A DNA stretch of 64,000 bases from Paenibacillus sp. (GCA_023663345.1 JAMPHR010000001.1:95945-159944), one strand, 5' to 3'. Positions 37,326-47,188 are shown, counted from the stretch's first letter. Notes: a model not told the origin generated them from the sequence alone. Program-made: numbers and translations.

Positions 37326-37532
37326 TGGCTTGACAAAACGGGAAATTGTAACTATTGTTTCGAGGGGAGCCGAGGCTCCGAAAGATGGAACTCTTGCTTT
37401 ATTACAGCTCTAATAGATACCGGATGAAAGCTTTTTTACTGCTCTGTCAAGTTTTGGGGTAAGTGGCTATGGATACTTATTAGGTATTAGGCCGTGGGAT
37501 AAAGCCACTTTTGGGAGAGGAGAGAGGCCCCG

Positions 37533-37567
37533 AACCGGTTGCCGGGAGAGAGTGACGGCAACCGGTT
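37533..37567 (-). terminator. Hairpin close to the end of the minus-strand glycan operon
   Basis: A 12-bp perfect stem (AACCGGTTGCCG at 37533-37544 with 37556-37567) with an 11-base loop lies 26 bases past the stop at 37594. There is no T-run on the minus strand. It may protect the 3' end, with termination at 37294. Confidence 0.5.
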
Positions 37568-37593
37568 ATAGGAGCCTTTACGTGAGTGGGGTA

Positions 37594-38619
37594 TTATTTG
37601 ATTTTTACAATCCAGCCACGGTTAATTACCTCATTGGCCATGTCTACGTCCCACCATATCACAATCTTGGCAGTGGCGTCATCCTTGATGACCTTAGCCT
37701 TGCCTTCGAGATTGTAGAGATCATAGCCGTAGTAGTACTTGAAGCGATAAGTACCGTTAACCTCCTCATTGAGAGCTGTACCCTCGGGGTAGATAATGTA
37801 GTGGCCACCGTAATCTGACCAACTGCTTCCATACCACCATCCGAAAGTATGTAGGTTGTCAGAGCCTGACTCATCTTTCCACGCTCCCCACGATTCATAA
37901 CGGAAATAGTAATGCTCGTTCTGTGAGAACTTTGAACTCTTGATATATACCTCATTTTTGGTCTTAGCCAACAGATTGCTGATATCAGAGTTCGTAAAGG
38001 CATCGAATGTAGCCGAAACTGTCACCTTGATTGATGCCGAGAGACCGGAACAATCCTTTACAGTCACAGTGGCAGTGTATTCATCCTTATCCGAAGTAGC
38101 AGTGAGGGACACCACGCCGGTTTCAGCATCAACTGTAGCATCAACCTTATCGTTGTCCGACTCTACAGTGTAATCGCCGTTGCCTAACACCACCGAGCAC
38201 TCTTTGCTTGTGGAGCTGAGTCCCCTGGGAGTCACTAAAGTGTACTCGCTATGGCTGAGTGTCATCTCATCGGTGGTGTACACCGATACTGTGAGCTGCT
38301 TGTACTGGTTAGCAGCATCGGAGACCACAATCTTCGCCACACCATTCTTGTAACCTTCTATATAGTACTGTCCATCTTCCCCGGTCACTACCTCGGCGAC
38401 ATCGGGATTTAGTGAATAGCCACGGTAGTCTCCTGCTCCGGTAGCCGCGGGAATAGCGATGCGGTTCTCAGCACCGATCTTTACCTTTGCGGTCTCGGCA
38501 TCAAACGATAGTTCGGGGGTGGGAGCCTCGATTATGGTATCGTCATCGTCACATGAGGTGAAGCCTGCCATTGCGAATGTGGCCACCATCATGCTCATGA
38601 AATAATATTTGATTTTCAT
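37594..38619 (-). CDS. Exported Ig-like lipoprotein of a glycan-utilisation locus
   Basis: The frame opens at 38655, but the ATG at 38619 places a lipoprotein signal (MKIKYYFMSMMVATFAMAGF, then TSC) at the N terminus, giving 341 residues. The signal is followed by Asp residues (CDDDD), similar to export signals of surface lipoproteins in Bacteroidetes. Two bacterial Ig-like (BIG2-type) domains follow, with repeated YSLNPDVAEVV and VESDNDKVDATVDAETGVVSL phrases. The C-terminal domain of about 130 residues is rich in Tyr and Trp (HYYFRYESWGAWKDES, FGWWYGSSWSDYGGHY), typical of carbohydrate-contacting surfaces. It is the last gene of the surface module. A surface glycan-binding role is likely but not shown; I do not recognise the C-terminal domain. 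Confidence 0.75.
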   Translation of the reverse strand: MKIKYYFMSMMVATFAMAGFTSCDDDDTIIEAPTPELSFDAETAKVKIGAENRIAIPAATGAGDYRGYSLNPDVAEVVTGEDGQYYIEGYKNGVAKIVVSDAANQYKQLTVSVYTTDEMTLSHSEYTLVTPRGLSSTSKECSVVLGNGDYTVESDNDKVDATVDAETGVVSLTATSDKDEYTATVTVKDCSGLSASIKVTVSATFDAFTNSDISNLLAKTKNEVYIKSSKFSQNEHYYFRYESWGAWKDESGSDNLHTFGWWYGSSWSDYGGHYIIYPEGTALNEEVNGTYRFKYYYGYDLYNLEGKAKVIKDDATAKIVIWWDVDMANEVINRGWIVKIK

Positions 38620-38648
38620 AATTGGTCTATTATAGCAGTTGGTGTTGA

Positions 38649-40067
38649 TTACCAATCCTTTTCATACTTGTGAGAATCGATCACTACCTCATCATCGTAG
38701 AATGCCTGAGCACAATTGCTCATAACATTGTCGTCGCGCCATGAGTGCTTGGTGGGATCCATAGCGAACACCATGTGACTTCCGTAACCGTTGTTGCGCA
38801 TACCTCTGAGCTGACTTACGGATGCTATGCCACGACCGAGGTTGAGCTCCTGGCTATAGAGACCCATGTTGCTCTTGGGCATACCGGGATAGTTACCTGA
38901 CATATCCCATGAGCCACCGTAATCGTGGAGACCAAAGTGGCAGAACTCTCCGGGCTGTACACCGTCGATCGCAACTGCACTGGAAGTCGGACCGTAGCAG
39001 TAAGCAATGTTCCAACGCTCGGGCTGCAGCTTCCAGAGCTCATACATGAGACGGGAGAATGCCTGGGCACCATTGCTCACGAAGCCGGGATAGTTGCCGG
39101 TGCTGCAATACTCGCAGTCGTAGAATATACCGTCGAGTTTATAAGCATCGCAGAGAGCCTTGAGCTCGAGGGCAAAGTAGCGGGCGGTCTCATCGGCAAG
39201 GTTGGCTACCGATGCGCGGTCATGGTTGCAGAGCAGACCCATGATCACCTTCATACCACGGTCCTGAAGAGGCTTGAGATACTTCTCGCGGTTGTCGAGC
39301 AGGTGCTGAACGTTGGGGTTGGCATTGAAGTACACACGGCCGGTCTCGTCGTTATAGTTGATGTTGCCGGCGAAGAGGATAACTGCATCCACCATGTACT
39401 TGCCACTCTTCTTGAGAGTGTAGCGGAGGTTGTTGAGGGGGTTGGTGTCATTGACCTCCATACAGGAGAAGATCTTTATGCCGTCTACCTCGTTACCGTT
39501 GGCATCAAGGACAGTCTTGAAGCAGTCCTGCAGACCGGTGAGGTCGCGCACAAAGATAATGCGTGTCTGAGAGTTGGAGGCAACCGACACACGGCTTGCA
39601 CCGGTGGAGATACGCACGGGCACGGCATAGGACACCTCGCTGTCGAGCGAACCGTCCGAGGTGATACCCACCGTCATGGGAGCTGACTGAGTGTTGCCGG
39701 CCTTGAGGGTGGCTGCACCATCGTTGGAGAACGATACCATGGACTCGGGCAGAGCCACGTGGGCAGTGCGGTTGGCACGGTTGTACTCGTCGAGCACGTC
39801 GGCATCGTAGGTGAAGTATAGGGTCATGTCATCGGCTGCGGGAGCAGTGGAGTTGACGAAAAGCTCGACGCCTGTGTCGCCACGGAACTCGAGGCTGGCA
39901 TTGGAAGTGTTACCGTTGGTGTCGGCCACGTAGATGAGGGTCTCACCCGATCCGGAGACTGAGGGAGTCTCGACGGTGCCGATGGTCAGATCCTCCTGGC
40001 AGGCGGTGACGGCCATAGCCGCCATGCCCATCAGAAACGAGTTTCTAATTATATTGTAGTATTTCAT
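38649..40067 (-). CDS. Surface GH18 endo-beta-N-acetylglucosaminidase with DUF1735 domain
   Basis: This 472-residue lipoprotein (lipobox TAC, Cys23) has an N-terminal DUF1735 domain (about 40-160) and a GH18 barrel (about 190-465). This is the layout of the B. thetaiotaomicron surface endoglycosidases that cut the chitobiose core of N-glycans. The GH18 acid motif is read as DGIFYDCE at 312-319. Asp317 and Glu319, the substrate-assisted pair, are present, whereas the first variable Asp of DxxDxDxE is Phe and the residue between the pair is Cys. It should release high-mannose oligosaccharide with one GlcNAc at the cell surface for import by SusCD. Its neighbours, a GH18-like binding protein and a LamG lipoprotein, fit the same locus type. 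Confidence 0.85.
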   Translation of the reverse strand: MKYYNIIRNSFLMGMAAMAVTACQEDLTIGTVETPSVSGSGETLIYVADTNGNTSNASLEFRGDTGVELFVNSTAPAADDMTLYFTYDADVLDEYNRANRTAHVALPESMVSFSNDGAATLKAGNTQSAPMTVGITSDGSLDSEVSYAVPVRISTGASRVSVASNSQTRIIFVRDLTGLQDCFKTVLDANGNEVDGIKIFSCMEVNDTNPLNNLRYTLKKSGKYMVDAVILFAGNINYNDETGRVYFNANPNVQHLLDNREKYLKPLQDRGMKVIMGLLCNHDRASVANLADETARYFALELKALCDAYKLDGIFYDCEYCSTGNYPGFVSNGAQAFSRLMYELWKLQPERWNIAYCYGPTSSAVAIDGVQPGEFCHFGLHDYGGSWDMSGNYPGMPKSNMGLYSQELNLGRGIASVSQLRGMRNNGYGSHMVFAMDPTKHSWRDDNVMSNCAQAFYDDEVVIDSHKYEKDW

Positions 40068-40087
40068 CGTTGATGCTTAATTTTAAA

Positions 40088-41239
40088 TTACTTTTCTTTC
40101 TCGGGAAGAGATACTGAAATCCAGGTGAGAGGATTGTGGGAAGTGAGGTCGTAACCGTTGGCGTAGTCGTGGATGAGGTTGCCCTGACCCTCGTTCATCT
40201 TCCAGTAGGCTACCAGACCGGGAGCATCGGGCTCAACGGTGTAGAAGTGGTTGCGCTCGTTGATTTCATCGGGAGTGAGAACTCGGTTCCACACACGGAA
40301 TTCCGACATCTTGCCCTGGAAATCGCGATCATCTGCGTAGGATCTGCCGATGAAGAAGTCGGAAGCGTTCCAGTTAACGCTACGACCGGTATTGGATTTC
40401 TGTGTGGCTCCCTTCTTCACGCCGTTGAAGTAAACGTTGACCTCACCGGTGGCGCTTTCCCATGTGAAGGTGAGGAATGTCCACTTGCCGGCATCAAACT
40501 TCCAAGCTGCATCGGTAGCGTTGGGGCTGGCAGCGAGCTGAAGCTGGTTGGGAGGAAGACCGGCATCACCGAGACGGAGCAGGAAAGATCCCTCGATACC
40601 GAGAAGAGTCTGGATAAGGTTGTCGAACGAGTCGGGGAACACGAGGCACTCTACAGTGATCTCTCTGAGACCCGAAAGCTGGGTGGCGTTGCCGGGGTTG
40701 ACAAACTCAAGATAGTTCTTGGTAACATCAGTAACCACATTGATAAGGGCGGCACCACGGAACACATAGTAAGTGGTAGCTGTGGAATTAACCACAGGAA
40801 CAGTGGAGTTGACCACCGACACGGGGAGCACATACACGAAATCGGTGTTGAGTTCGGCAAGACCCTTGAACTCGATCAACACGCGGGTCGACTCGATGGC
40901 TCCCGACTCTACCACAGCCACGGGATCGGCGATGGAGTAATTGTCGGCAGGGAGAATGATGGCCTCGGCTGCGTAGGCTGCGTTGTACTCTTCGACTTTG
41001 CTGTCGACCACGCCGTAGGTCACATATACCGGCTCAGCCTGGGGCTGGGCAATCCTCACGCCGAGGGTGCGGGTCATTTCATCGGCCTTACCGTCGAGGA
41101 CATTGATGTTGACAAAGTCGGTGGCGGTGTCGAAGACCATGTTGTTGTCGGCTACGTTCTCGTAATCATCCTGGCAGGATGTCACCGAAGCGGCGGCAAG
41201 CAGCATAGCCACAGAAGTGATATATTTTGTAAATTTCAT
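40088..41239 (-). CDS. DUF1735 plus LamG-type surface glycan-binding lipoprotein
   Basis: The ATG at 41239 is preferred over 41251 because it opens directly into the lipoprotein signal (lipobox SVTSC). The 383-residue product has a DUF1735 domain (about 30-155) and a C-terminal concanavalin A-like LamG domain (about 180-380) with WTFLTFTWESATGEVNVYFNG and FQGKMSEFRVWNRVLTPDEI. These beta-sandwich domains bind glycans or glycoproteins. It lies between the GH18 enzyme and the GH18-like binder, as surface glycan-binding proteins do in N-glycan loci. Binding specificity is not visible. Confidence 0.82.
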   Translation of the reverse strand: MKFTKYITSVAMLLAAASVTSCQDDYENVADNNMVFDTATDFVNINVLDGKADEMTRTLGVRIAQPQAEPVYVTYGVVDSKVEEYNAAYAAEAIILPADNYSIADPVAVVESGAIESTRVLIEFKGLAELNTDFVYVLPVSVVNSTVPVVNSTATTYYVFRGAALINVVTDVTKNYLEFVNPGNATQLSGLREITVECLVFPDSFDNLIQTLLGIEGSFLLRLGDAGLPPNQLQLAASPNATDAAWKFDAGKWTFLTFTWESATGEVNVYFNGVKKGATQKSNTGRSVNWNASDFFIGRSYADDRDFQGKMSEFRVWNRVLTPDEINERNHFYTVEPDAPGLVAYWKMNEGQGNLIHDYANGYDLTSHNPLTWISVSLPEKEK

Positions 41240-41262
41240 TGTTACAGTCACTTTTTAAAGAA

Positions 41263-42414
41263 TTACTGAATGCTCGGGTTGACAGTCTGGATGAGATCGC
41301 GGAGATTGCGGAAGTTGTCGGCGGGAGCGGAGAAGTAGTCGCGCTGGATATTGTAGACACCTACAGCTGCAATCTTGGACGAGGAGGCAAACTTGGTGAG
41401 GGCGTTGATGGCGAGAGAGCCGTCGGTGAGGTATCCGGTCTTGTCATCGGCAGGATTGCCGGTGACGGGGAACACTGATACCATGCCGAGACGCTCGGCG
41501 GGTACGCCCTGGGTCATTGCCTGGGTGTAGTAGAAATCAAACTGGTCACCGTTGGTGGCATCGAGTCCCTGACGGATGAAGATGGTGCGGAACTCGTCGA
41601 GCAGGTCTAGACGGGTCACGTTCTGGGGGTATCCGAGGAAATCGTAGCTGAGACCGGGGTTACGCTTGTGCCAGTCGGAAGCGGCTCCGAGGAACACTGC
41701 CTGCTGCATGTTGTACTCGGCGAGCTGGGCAGGGGTCATGTGGGAAGAGGACTTGCCGTTGAAGGCAAACATCACTCCGTCGAGACCATTCTTCTTGGCA
41801 TAGCTGAGCTGGATGGTGAGGTTTTCGAGCACATAGTCGTTGAACTCGGGATCCACGATGGCGTCGAGCTTGGCCTGAAGCTCGGCCTTGGCGGCCTCAT
41901 ACTCGGCTTTCACAGCCTCGGAATCCTTGTTCTCGTTAGCCTCATAGTCGGCGGTGAGCTTGGCAATCTCGCCCTCAACGGCAGTGCGGTCAGCGGCATT
42001 GAGCTCGCAGAGGGTGGTGTGATCAGCCTTGAACGCATCGAAGTCGATGGTGTAGATCACCTCCATGCCCTTCTCGGCACGCACCTTGGCCATGTCCTCG
42101 AGGGTGACGGGATGTATCTCGGCAGGATTGTCGAGTACTACCACGTCGGTACTGTCGGGGAGAGCGGTGAGGCGGTAGGCCTGGCTAGTGGGACCTGAAA
42201 CGGGGATGTTCATCCACGCGTACACCTTGCGGTGGTCCGATGCGCGGTAAGCGCGCAGATTGGCGCAATACTCGGCATAGGTGGGAGTCTTGTCGACGGT
42301 GATATAGTCGAGGTCGATCGACTCGGGCTCGGTCCAGTCGTCGCACGAGGTGAGTACTGATCCCGCCATGCCCACAACCATTGCCGAAGCTATATATTTG
42401 ATGTGTCTGTTCAT
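41263..42414 (-). CDS. Catalytically dead GH18-like surface glycan-binding lipoprotein
   Basis: This 383-residue lipoprotein (VLTSC, Cys24) has a GH18-like fold, but the acid motif is DGVMFAFN (212-219). Ala217 and Asn219 replace the Asp and Glu needed for hydrolysis. It should therefore bind, not cut, its glycan. A charged alpha-helical stretch of about 48 residues (about 141-188), rich in Ala, Glu and Lys and with coiled-coil character, interrupts the barrel. GH18-like binders of this kind sit beside the active endoglycosidase in Bacteroides N-glycan loci. It lies between the SusD gene and the LamG lipoprotein gene. Confidence 0.82.
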   Translation of the reverse strand: MNRHIKYIASAMVVGMAGSVLTSCDDWTEPESIDLDYITVDKTPTYAEYCANLRAYRASDHRKVYAWMNIPVSGPTSQAYRLTALPDSTDVVVLDNPAEIHPVTLEDMAKVRAEKGMEVIYTIDFDAFKADHTTLCELNAADRTAVEGEIAKLTADYEANENKDSEAVKAEYEAAKAELQAKLDAIVDPEFNDYVLENLTIQLSYAKKNGLDGVMFAFNGKSSSHMTPAQLAEYNMQQAVFLGAASDWHKRNPGLSYDFLGYPQNVTRLDLLDEFRTIFIRQGLDATNGDQFDFYYTQAMTQGVPAERLGMVSVFPVTGNPADDKTGYLTDGSLAINALTKFASSSKIAAVGVYNIQRDYFSAPADNFRNLRDLIQTVNPSIQ

Positions 42415-42451
42415 GTTGTTATTTCCTAATCTGTATTATATGGTTAAGAGA

Positions 42452-44068
42452 TTAAAGTCCGGGCTTGCAGTCCCACCACATGGGGGTGGCGAGGTTGTCG
42501 GGACCCTTGAGGTAGTCGTTGACAGCCTTCTGCACGTTCTCGAGGTTGTTGGTGTACTCGGCTGCAGGATACGGGAGACGGCGGGGACCGATGTTGACAT
42601 TCACCACGCTGCTCGCGTTCTTGGCCACGGGGATGAAATCGGGGTAACCGGTGCGGCGGTAGTCAGCCCATGCCTCGTGACCGAGAGTCCAGTTGGCGAT
42701 CCACTTCTGGGTGATGATCTTCTGCTGCTTCTGCTCGGGAGTGAGTGACTCGTCCCACTTGATGGTGACGGGATCGAGAGTACCGTTCCACGAGTTGAGC
42801 TGCATGGGGTCATAATAGGCTGCGGGCACCGAGGTAGCGTCAGCTACGTAGGAATCGTAAGCGTCGGCTACGCCATAGTTCTCAAACGAGAGGCGGATAC
42901 CATTGTTGTAGAATGACTCGGCTGTGCCACCCATATTCCAGTTGAACACTCCTGCACCCTCGGCACGGAGGAATGAAACCTCGGCTGCATTCTGCCACAG
43001 GGCAGGGCTGCTTGCTGAGTAGATGATGCCAGAGTAGCTGATGCTCCACTGATCGTTGAAGGTCTGCCATCCGCGACGTATGCCCACATAGTCTATGGGG
43101 TTGCCGTTGAGATCCTTGAGCACGGGACCGTTGGCCGAGTTGGCCTTGCTCACGTACTTGGGAAGACGGGGGTCGTTGTAGCCCTTGAGGTAGCAGATGA
43201 TCTCGGCGGAGGGGCGTGAGTCATTGGCGTTCCAGAAGATGGCGGTGTTCATGGGGTTGGTGGCGGTGGCATAGTTCTTCCAAGAGGCGTTCTGGTCGTT
43301 AGACTCGATCACACCTCCGTTGGCGGGATTCACTGCCTCCTCGGCCTTCTGCTTGGCCAGGGTAGGATCAGCATAAACTATGCGCATTGCCAGGCGGAGC
43401 TGGAGAGAGTTGGCGAAGCGTATCCAGTTGGCCTTCTCGCCAGAATATACATTGTCGGCAATGGAGTTGAGCATGTCAGTATCGTCGCTGAGAGCGTTGA
43501 GAAGTGTCTGACGAGCATCGGCCAACTCTGCAAAGAAAGCGTTGTAGATATCCTGCTGTGAATCGTATGGGGTCTTGATCACACCGTCGGCTCCGATCTC
43601 GGAGAAGGGGATGGGTCCGTAAGTATCGGTGATACGGCTCATGGAGAGCACCCTCACGATCTTGGCTACAGCCAGGGGCACGGTCTTGCCCTGGTTCTCG
43701 CAGTAGGCCTCTACTGTCGAGTAGTTGGTGTAGAGAGTGGGGATGAACTGGTCGGCCTTCATGAGCACTGCACACCAGTTGTCGGGGGCATTGTTATTGC
43801 CGAATGTGCCATTCCAATCGTGTCCTTCCGTGAAATAGCCACCGAGAGTGCCACCGAGCAGACAGTCGGTAAACTGGGTCTGGTTGGGGTCGGAAGAGAT
43901 CACCGAGCTGAATATGTTGTTCATCGATGATGCCAGGAGGTATCCGTCGGCGGTGAGGTCACCGGGCTGGAACTGGTTGGAGTTGATATCGAGATAGTCG
44001 CCCGTGCAAGCGGTTGCAGCTATCGCGAGGGCACCCCCGGCCATTATCTTGTTGAATATTTTTTTCAT
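42452..44068 (-). CDS. SusD-like lipoprotein of the N-glycan locus
   Basis: This 538-residue protein is the SusD-type lid for the SusC encoded 15 bases upstream. The lipoprotein signal ends at ATAC (Cys near 21). SusD segments include VRVLSMSRITDTYGPIPFSE, NWIRFANSLQLRLAMRIVY, EVSFLRAEGAGVFNW and QKWIANWTLGHEAWADYRRT. The helical TPR-like frame of the family covers most of it. The substrate is expected to be an oligosaccharide released by the GH18 enzyme. Confidence 0.95.
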   Translation of the reverse strand: MKKIFNKIMAGGALAIAATACTGDYLDINSNQFQPGDLTADGYLLASSMNNIFSSVISSDPNQTQFTDCLLGGTLGGYFTEGHDWNGTFGNNNAPDNWCAVLMKADQFIPTLYTNYSTVEAYCENQGKTVPLAVAKIVRVLSMSRITDTYGPIPFSEIGADGVIKTPYDSQQDIYNAFFAELADARQTLLNALSDDTDMLNSIADNVYSGEKANWIRFANSLQLRLAMRIVYADPTLAKQKAEEAVNPANGGVIESNDQNASWKNYATATNPMNTAIFWNANDSRPSAEIICYLKGYNDPRLPKYVSKANSANGPVLKDLNGNPIDYVGIRRGWQTFNDQWSISYSGIIYSASSPALWQNAAEVSFLRAEGAGVFNWNMGGTAESFYNNGIRLSFENYGVADAYDSYVADATSVPAAYYDPMQLNSWNGTLDPVTIKWDESLTPEQKQQKIITQKWIANWTLGHEAWADYRRTGYPDFIPVAKNASSVVNVNIGPRRLPYPAAEYTNNLENVQKAVNDYLKGPDNLATPMWWDCKPGL

Positions 44069-44083
44069 TTGTTTGGGCTTGGA

Positions 44084-47000
44084 TTAGAAGTTGAAGTTAA
44101 CATTGAAGCCGAAGTTGCGGAGCGAAGGCATCATGAAGTTGTCGATACCCTGGAAGTAGTTTCCGGCCGATGCCACTGATTCGGGATCGTAGGGAGCCTT
44201 GTTGTAGATCATCCAGAGGTTGCGTCCAACGAATGAGAACTTGATGTCGCATACGTTACCCACGAGCTTGCGGGGGAGGAGGTAGCTTACAGTTGCTTCC
44301 TGGAGGCGTACATTGGTAGCCGAATAGGTGTAGTACTGGGGAACTGTCTCACCGGCAGCCACAGTGTTATACCACTGCTCGGGGTTTACGCGGTCACCAC
44401 CGTTGAGGATCATACCACCGAGGTCGCGGAGGTCGCCTGAAGCCTGGGATACGCCAAACTGGTCAAGGACGGCCTGGGTGCGCGAGTAAACGATACCACC
44501 GAGACGGGCCGAGAGCATGAAGCTGGCCGAGAGGTTCTTGTAACGGAACGAGTTGTTCCATGCGAGGTTGCCCTTGGGGAGTACGCTACCGAGCTTGATG
44601 GGGCTGTCGGCCACCGAAGTGGTGAACACGTTGCCGTCCTCGGATACGTAGATGTTGCCCTTGGAGTCGGTCTGCAGGTTGACCATCGAGTAGAGGTCGC
44701 CCATTGTGCCGCCCTCGCGGAGAATGAAGCGGGTTGCACCCACCTGGGTGTCGGTCATCACGAGTTGGTCGATGGTAAGCTTCTCGCCGGTAATGGGGTT
44801 GTAGGCGTCACGGCCAAGTTCGAGGATCTTGTTCTTGTTGAACGAGTAGGTGAGGTTGGTGCTCCATGAGAAGTCCTTCCAGGTGTTGTCATAACCGAGG
44901 GCGAATTCCATACCCCAGTTGCGCACGTTACCGGTCTGGATATATATCTTGGAATACTTACCTGCAGCGATGCCGGGGTTGAAGGTCTGGTTGTGGGTGT
45001 CAGCCTGATACCAGGTGGCATCGAAGGTGAGGTTGTTGAACATGCGGAAGTTCATACCAACTTCCCATGACTTTGTACGCTCGGGCTTGAGGTTCTCGAC
45101 AGGATACTGGGTAGTGAGTGACCACTTGCCGTCCTTCCACTCGTAACGGGGATTGGCGATGTAGCGGGGGAATGCTGTACCCACATCAGCCCAAGAGGCA
45201 CGGATCTTCCAGAACGAGAGATACTGCGAGGGGATGTCGATGCCGGCGTCGGCAAGCATTTGGGTCATGAGCACCGATACACCCACCGAGGGATAGAAGA
45301 ATGATGAGGTCTTGGACTTGGGACCGGCGAGAGCCGAGGGCCAGTCGTTACGGCCTGTGAGGGTGAGGTAGTAGGTGCCACGGTATCCGAGGTCGGCGCT
45401 TGCGTAGAGCGACTGGGTCTGCTCGTGCCAGCCCTCGGCGAGCTTGATCACATTACGGTTAGAAATATTGTTAATGGTGAAGAAGTTGGTGAGTCCTGCG
45501 GTCTCCTCCTCGTAACGGCCCTGGCCGTCGGGGATACCACCGCTTATGTTGATTGACTCATAGCGCATGTCGGAGATAGATCCACCGAAGTTGGCCTGGA
45601 GGTTGAAGTCGGCACCGAGATCCTTGTTGAAGCTTGCGAGGAAGTCGGCATAGATCTGCTTCTCCTTATAGTTGGCCTCGCCGTAGTATCCGCGGTTGGA
45701 GCTTTCGGTGAGGGTGGTGTTGGTGCTTGCATAGCGCTTGTCGGTCGACTTAGTGTAAGAATTGTCGATGCGCACGCGTCCGCTCAGTGTGAGGTAAGGA
45801 AGCACCTTGTACGAGAGCTGGGCACCGAGCATGTAGCGGTCCTTGTTGTTCTCGCGGAGGTTACGGTAGTTGACCCAGTAGGGGTTCTGCACGTCGAGGC
45901 TGTATGAACCGTATTTCCAGTTCTGCTCTGAGATACCACGGTCGGGGTTGTAGATCTCATACATGCGCACGAGGCTCCAATCGTTGCCACGGGGGAAGAG
46001 GTAGGCGCCCACGATGGGGTTCATGTAGGTACCTTGGTTCACCATGTTGCGGTCGGTCTGATAGATGTAGCTTGCATTGAGATCAAGGGTCATCTTATCG
46101 TCAAGGAAGTTGGTGGTATTCCTGATCGAGAAGTTATAACGGTCGTAGCGGTCGTTGGGGACGATACCCTTGGAGTTGACGGCAGCGGCCGAAGCATAGG
46201 TCTGGCTCTTGTCAGTACCGGTCGAGAAAGTCACCGAGTTGGTGGCTACGAAACCGGTCTGGAGATAATCGCTGGCAATGTCATAGCCATAGTTGTTGTA
46301 GGGAGTCATGCGGGCACCCCAGCTGTAGGAGCTGTTGAGGTCCATAACGCCGTTCTGGCCTGCGCCATAGGTATTCTGGAAACGGGGGAGGATCCACGCG
46401 CGGTTCCACTCGAGGTTGGAGCCCACAGTGATGTTGGTCTTGCCGGCCTTACCCTTCTTGGTGGTGATCACGATGGCACCGTTGGCTGCATCTGATCCGT
46501 AAAGAGCGGCAGCGGCCGCACCGGTAAGTACCGAGAGAGACTCGATGTCGTCGGGGTTGATATCTGCGATAGGCTCGGTGGCACCTGCCGAAGCGAATGC
46601 ACCTGCACCGCCGGTGTCACGCGCACTGCGCATGGGCATACCGTCTACTACATAAAGAGCGTTGGACGACTGCATGATTGACTTGGTACCGCGCATCACC
46701 ACTTTGGAGATACCGCCTGTACCCGATGAGGAGGCGTTGATGGTGACACCTGCAACCTTGCCTGCGAGCGAGTTGACAAAGTTGGCGTCCTTGTTGGTGA
46801 TCAGGTCCTCGCCCTTGACCTGCTGAACGTTGTAGGAAAGTGATTTCTGCTCACGCTTGATACCGAGAGCGGTCACCACTACCTCGTCGAGTGTCTGTGA
46901 GTCCTCGGTCATTACGACATTGAGGGGAGTCACTCCGGTAAATTTTATTTCCTGGGGGTGATAGCCTATGCACGAGAATTTCAGCACGCCACCCTCGGGT

Positions 47001-47188
47001 ACATTGATGGAGTATTCACCATCAATGTTAGTTTGAGTTCCCATCGATGCGCCGTTAACGATCACAGCGACACCGATCAGAGGCTCTCCGCTGTTATCGG
47101 TCACCGTGCCCGTAACCTTAACGTCGGCAAATGCCAGCACGGGGAGCATCATGAGAGCGAATAACAGACTTGTTACCTTAGCCTTCAT
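44084..47188 (-). CDS. SusC-like TonB-dependent transporter of the N-glycan locus
   Basis: This 1034-residue outer-membrane importer has a signal peptide (about 1-21), a carboxypeptidase-regulatory-like domain (about 22-95) with VTGTVTDNSGEPLIGVAVIV, a plug with MRGTKSIMQSSNALYVVDGM and VLTGAAAAALYGSDAANGAI, and the barrel. Unlike the SusC at 31638 it has no STN domain, so it does not signal through a FecR partner. It is the first gene of the six-gene surface module that ends at 37594. Its upstream region (47189-47794) holds structured repeat copy 2 but no clear promoter box. Confidence 0.95.
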   Translation of the reverse strand: MKAKVTSLLFALMMLPVLAFADVKVTGTVTDNSGEPLIGVAVIVNGASMGTQTNIDGEYSINVPEGGVLKFSCIGYHPQEIKFTGVTPLNVVMTEDSQTLDEVVVTALGIKREQKSLSYNVQQVKGEDLITNKDANFVNSLAGKVAGVTINASSSGTGGISKVVMRGTKSIMQSSNALYVVDGMPMRSARDTGGAGAFASAGATEPIADINPDDIESLSVLTGAAAAALYGSDAANGAIVITTKKGKAGKTNITVGSNLEWNRAWILPRFQNTYGAGQNGVMDLNSSYSWGARMTPYNNYGYDIASDYLQTGFVATNSVTFSTGTDKSQTYASAAAVNSKGIVPNDRYDRYNFSIRNTTNFLDDKMTLDLNASYIYQTDRNMVNQGTYMNPIVGAYLFPRGNDWSLVRMYEIYNPDRGISEQNWKYGSYSLDVQNPYWVNYRNLRENNKDRYMLGAQLSYKVLPYLTLSGRVRIDNSYTKSTDKRYASTNTTLTESSNRGYYGEANYKEKQIYADFLASFNKDLGADFNLQANFGGSISDMRYESINISGGIPDGQGRYEEETAGLTNFFTINNISNRNVIKLAEGWHEQTQSLYASADLGYRGTYYLTLTGRNDWPSALAGPKSKTSSFFYPSVGVSVLMTQMLADAGIDIPSQYLSFWKIRASWADVGTAFPRYIANPRYEWKDGKWSLTTQYPVENLKPERTKSWEVGMNFRMFNNLTFDATWYQADTHNQTFNPGIAAGKYSKIYIQTGNVRNWGMEFALGYDNTWKDFSWSTNLTYSFNKNKILELGRDAYNPITGEKLTIDQLVMTDTQVGATRFILREGGTMGDLYSMVNLQTDSKGNIYVSEDGNVFTTSVADSPIKLGSVLPKGNLAWNNSFRYKNLSASFMLSARLGGIVYSRTQAVLDQFGVSQASGDLRDLGGMILNGGDRVNPEQWYNTVAAGETVPQYYTYSATNVRLQEATVSYLLPRKLVGNVCDIKFSFVGRNLWMIYNKAPYDPESVASAGNYFQGIDNFMMPSLRNFGFNVNFNF

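Larger units (their letters stand above)
36922..37593. other. Long gap between convergent loci, holding hairpins and a structured repeat
   Basis: This 672-base gap lies between the SusD gene (+) and the Ig-like lipoprotein gene (-). It holds a GTGTCA/TGACAC hairpin (37017-37035), a 13-bp hairpin (37067-37098), the structured repeat copy 1 (37110-37237), minus-strand terminators (37294-37325 and 37533-37567) and a small hairpin GGAGCC/GGCTCC (37366-37379). I see no credible ORF. Confidence 0.7.
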
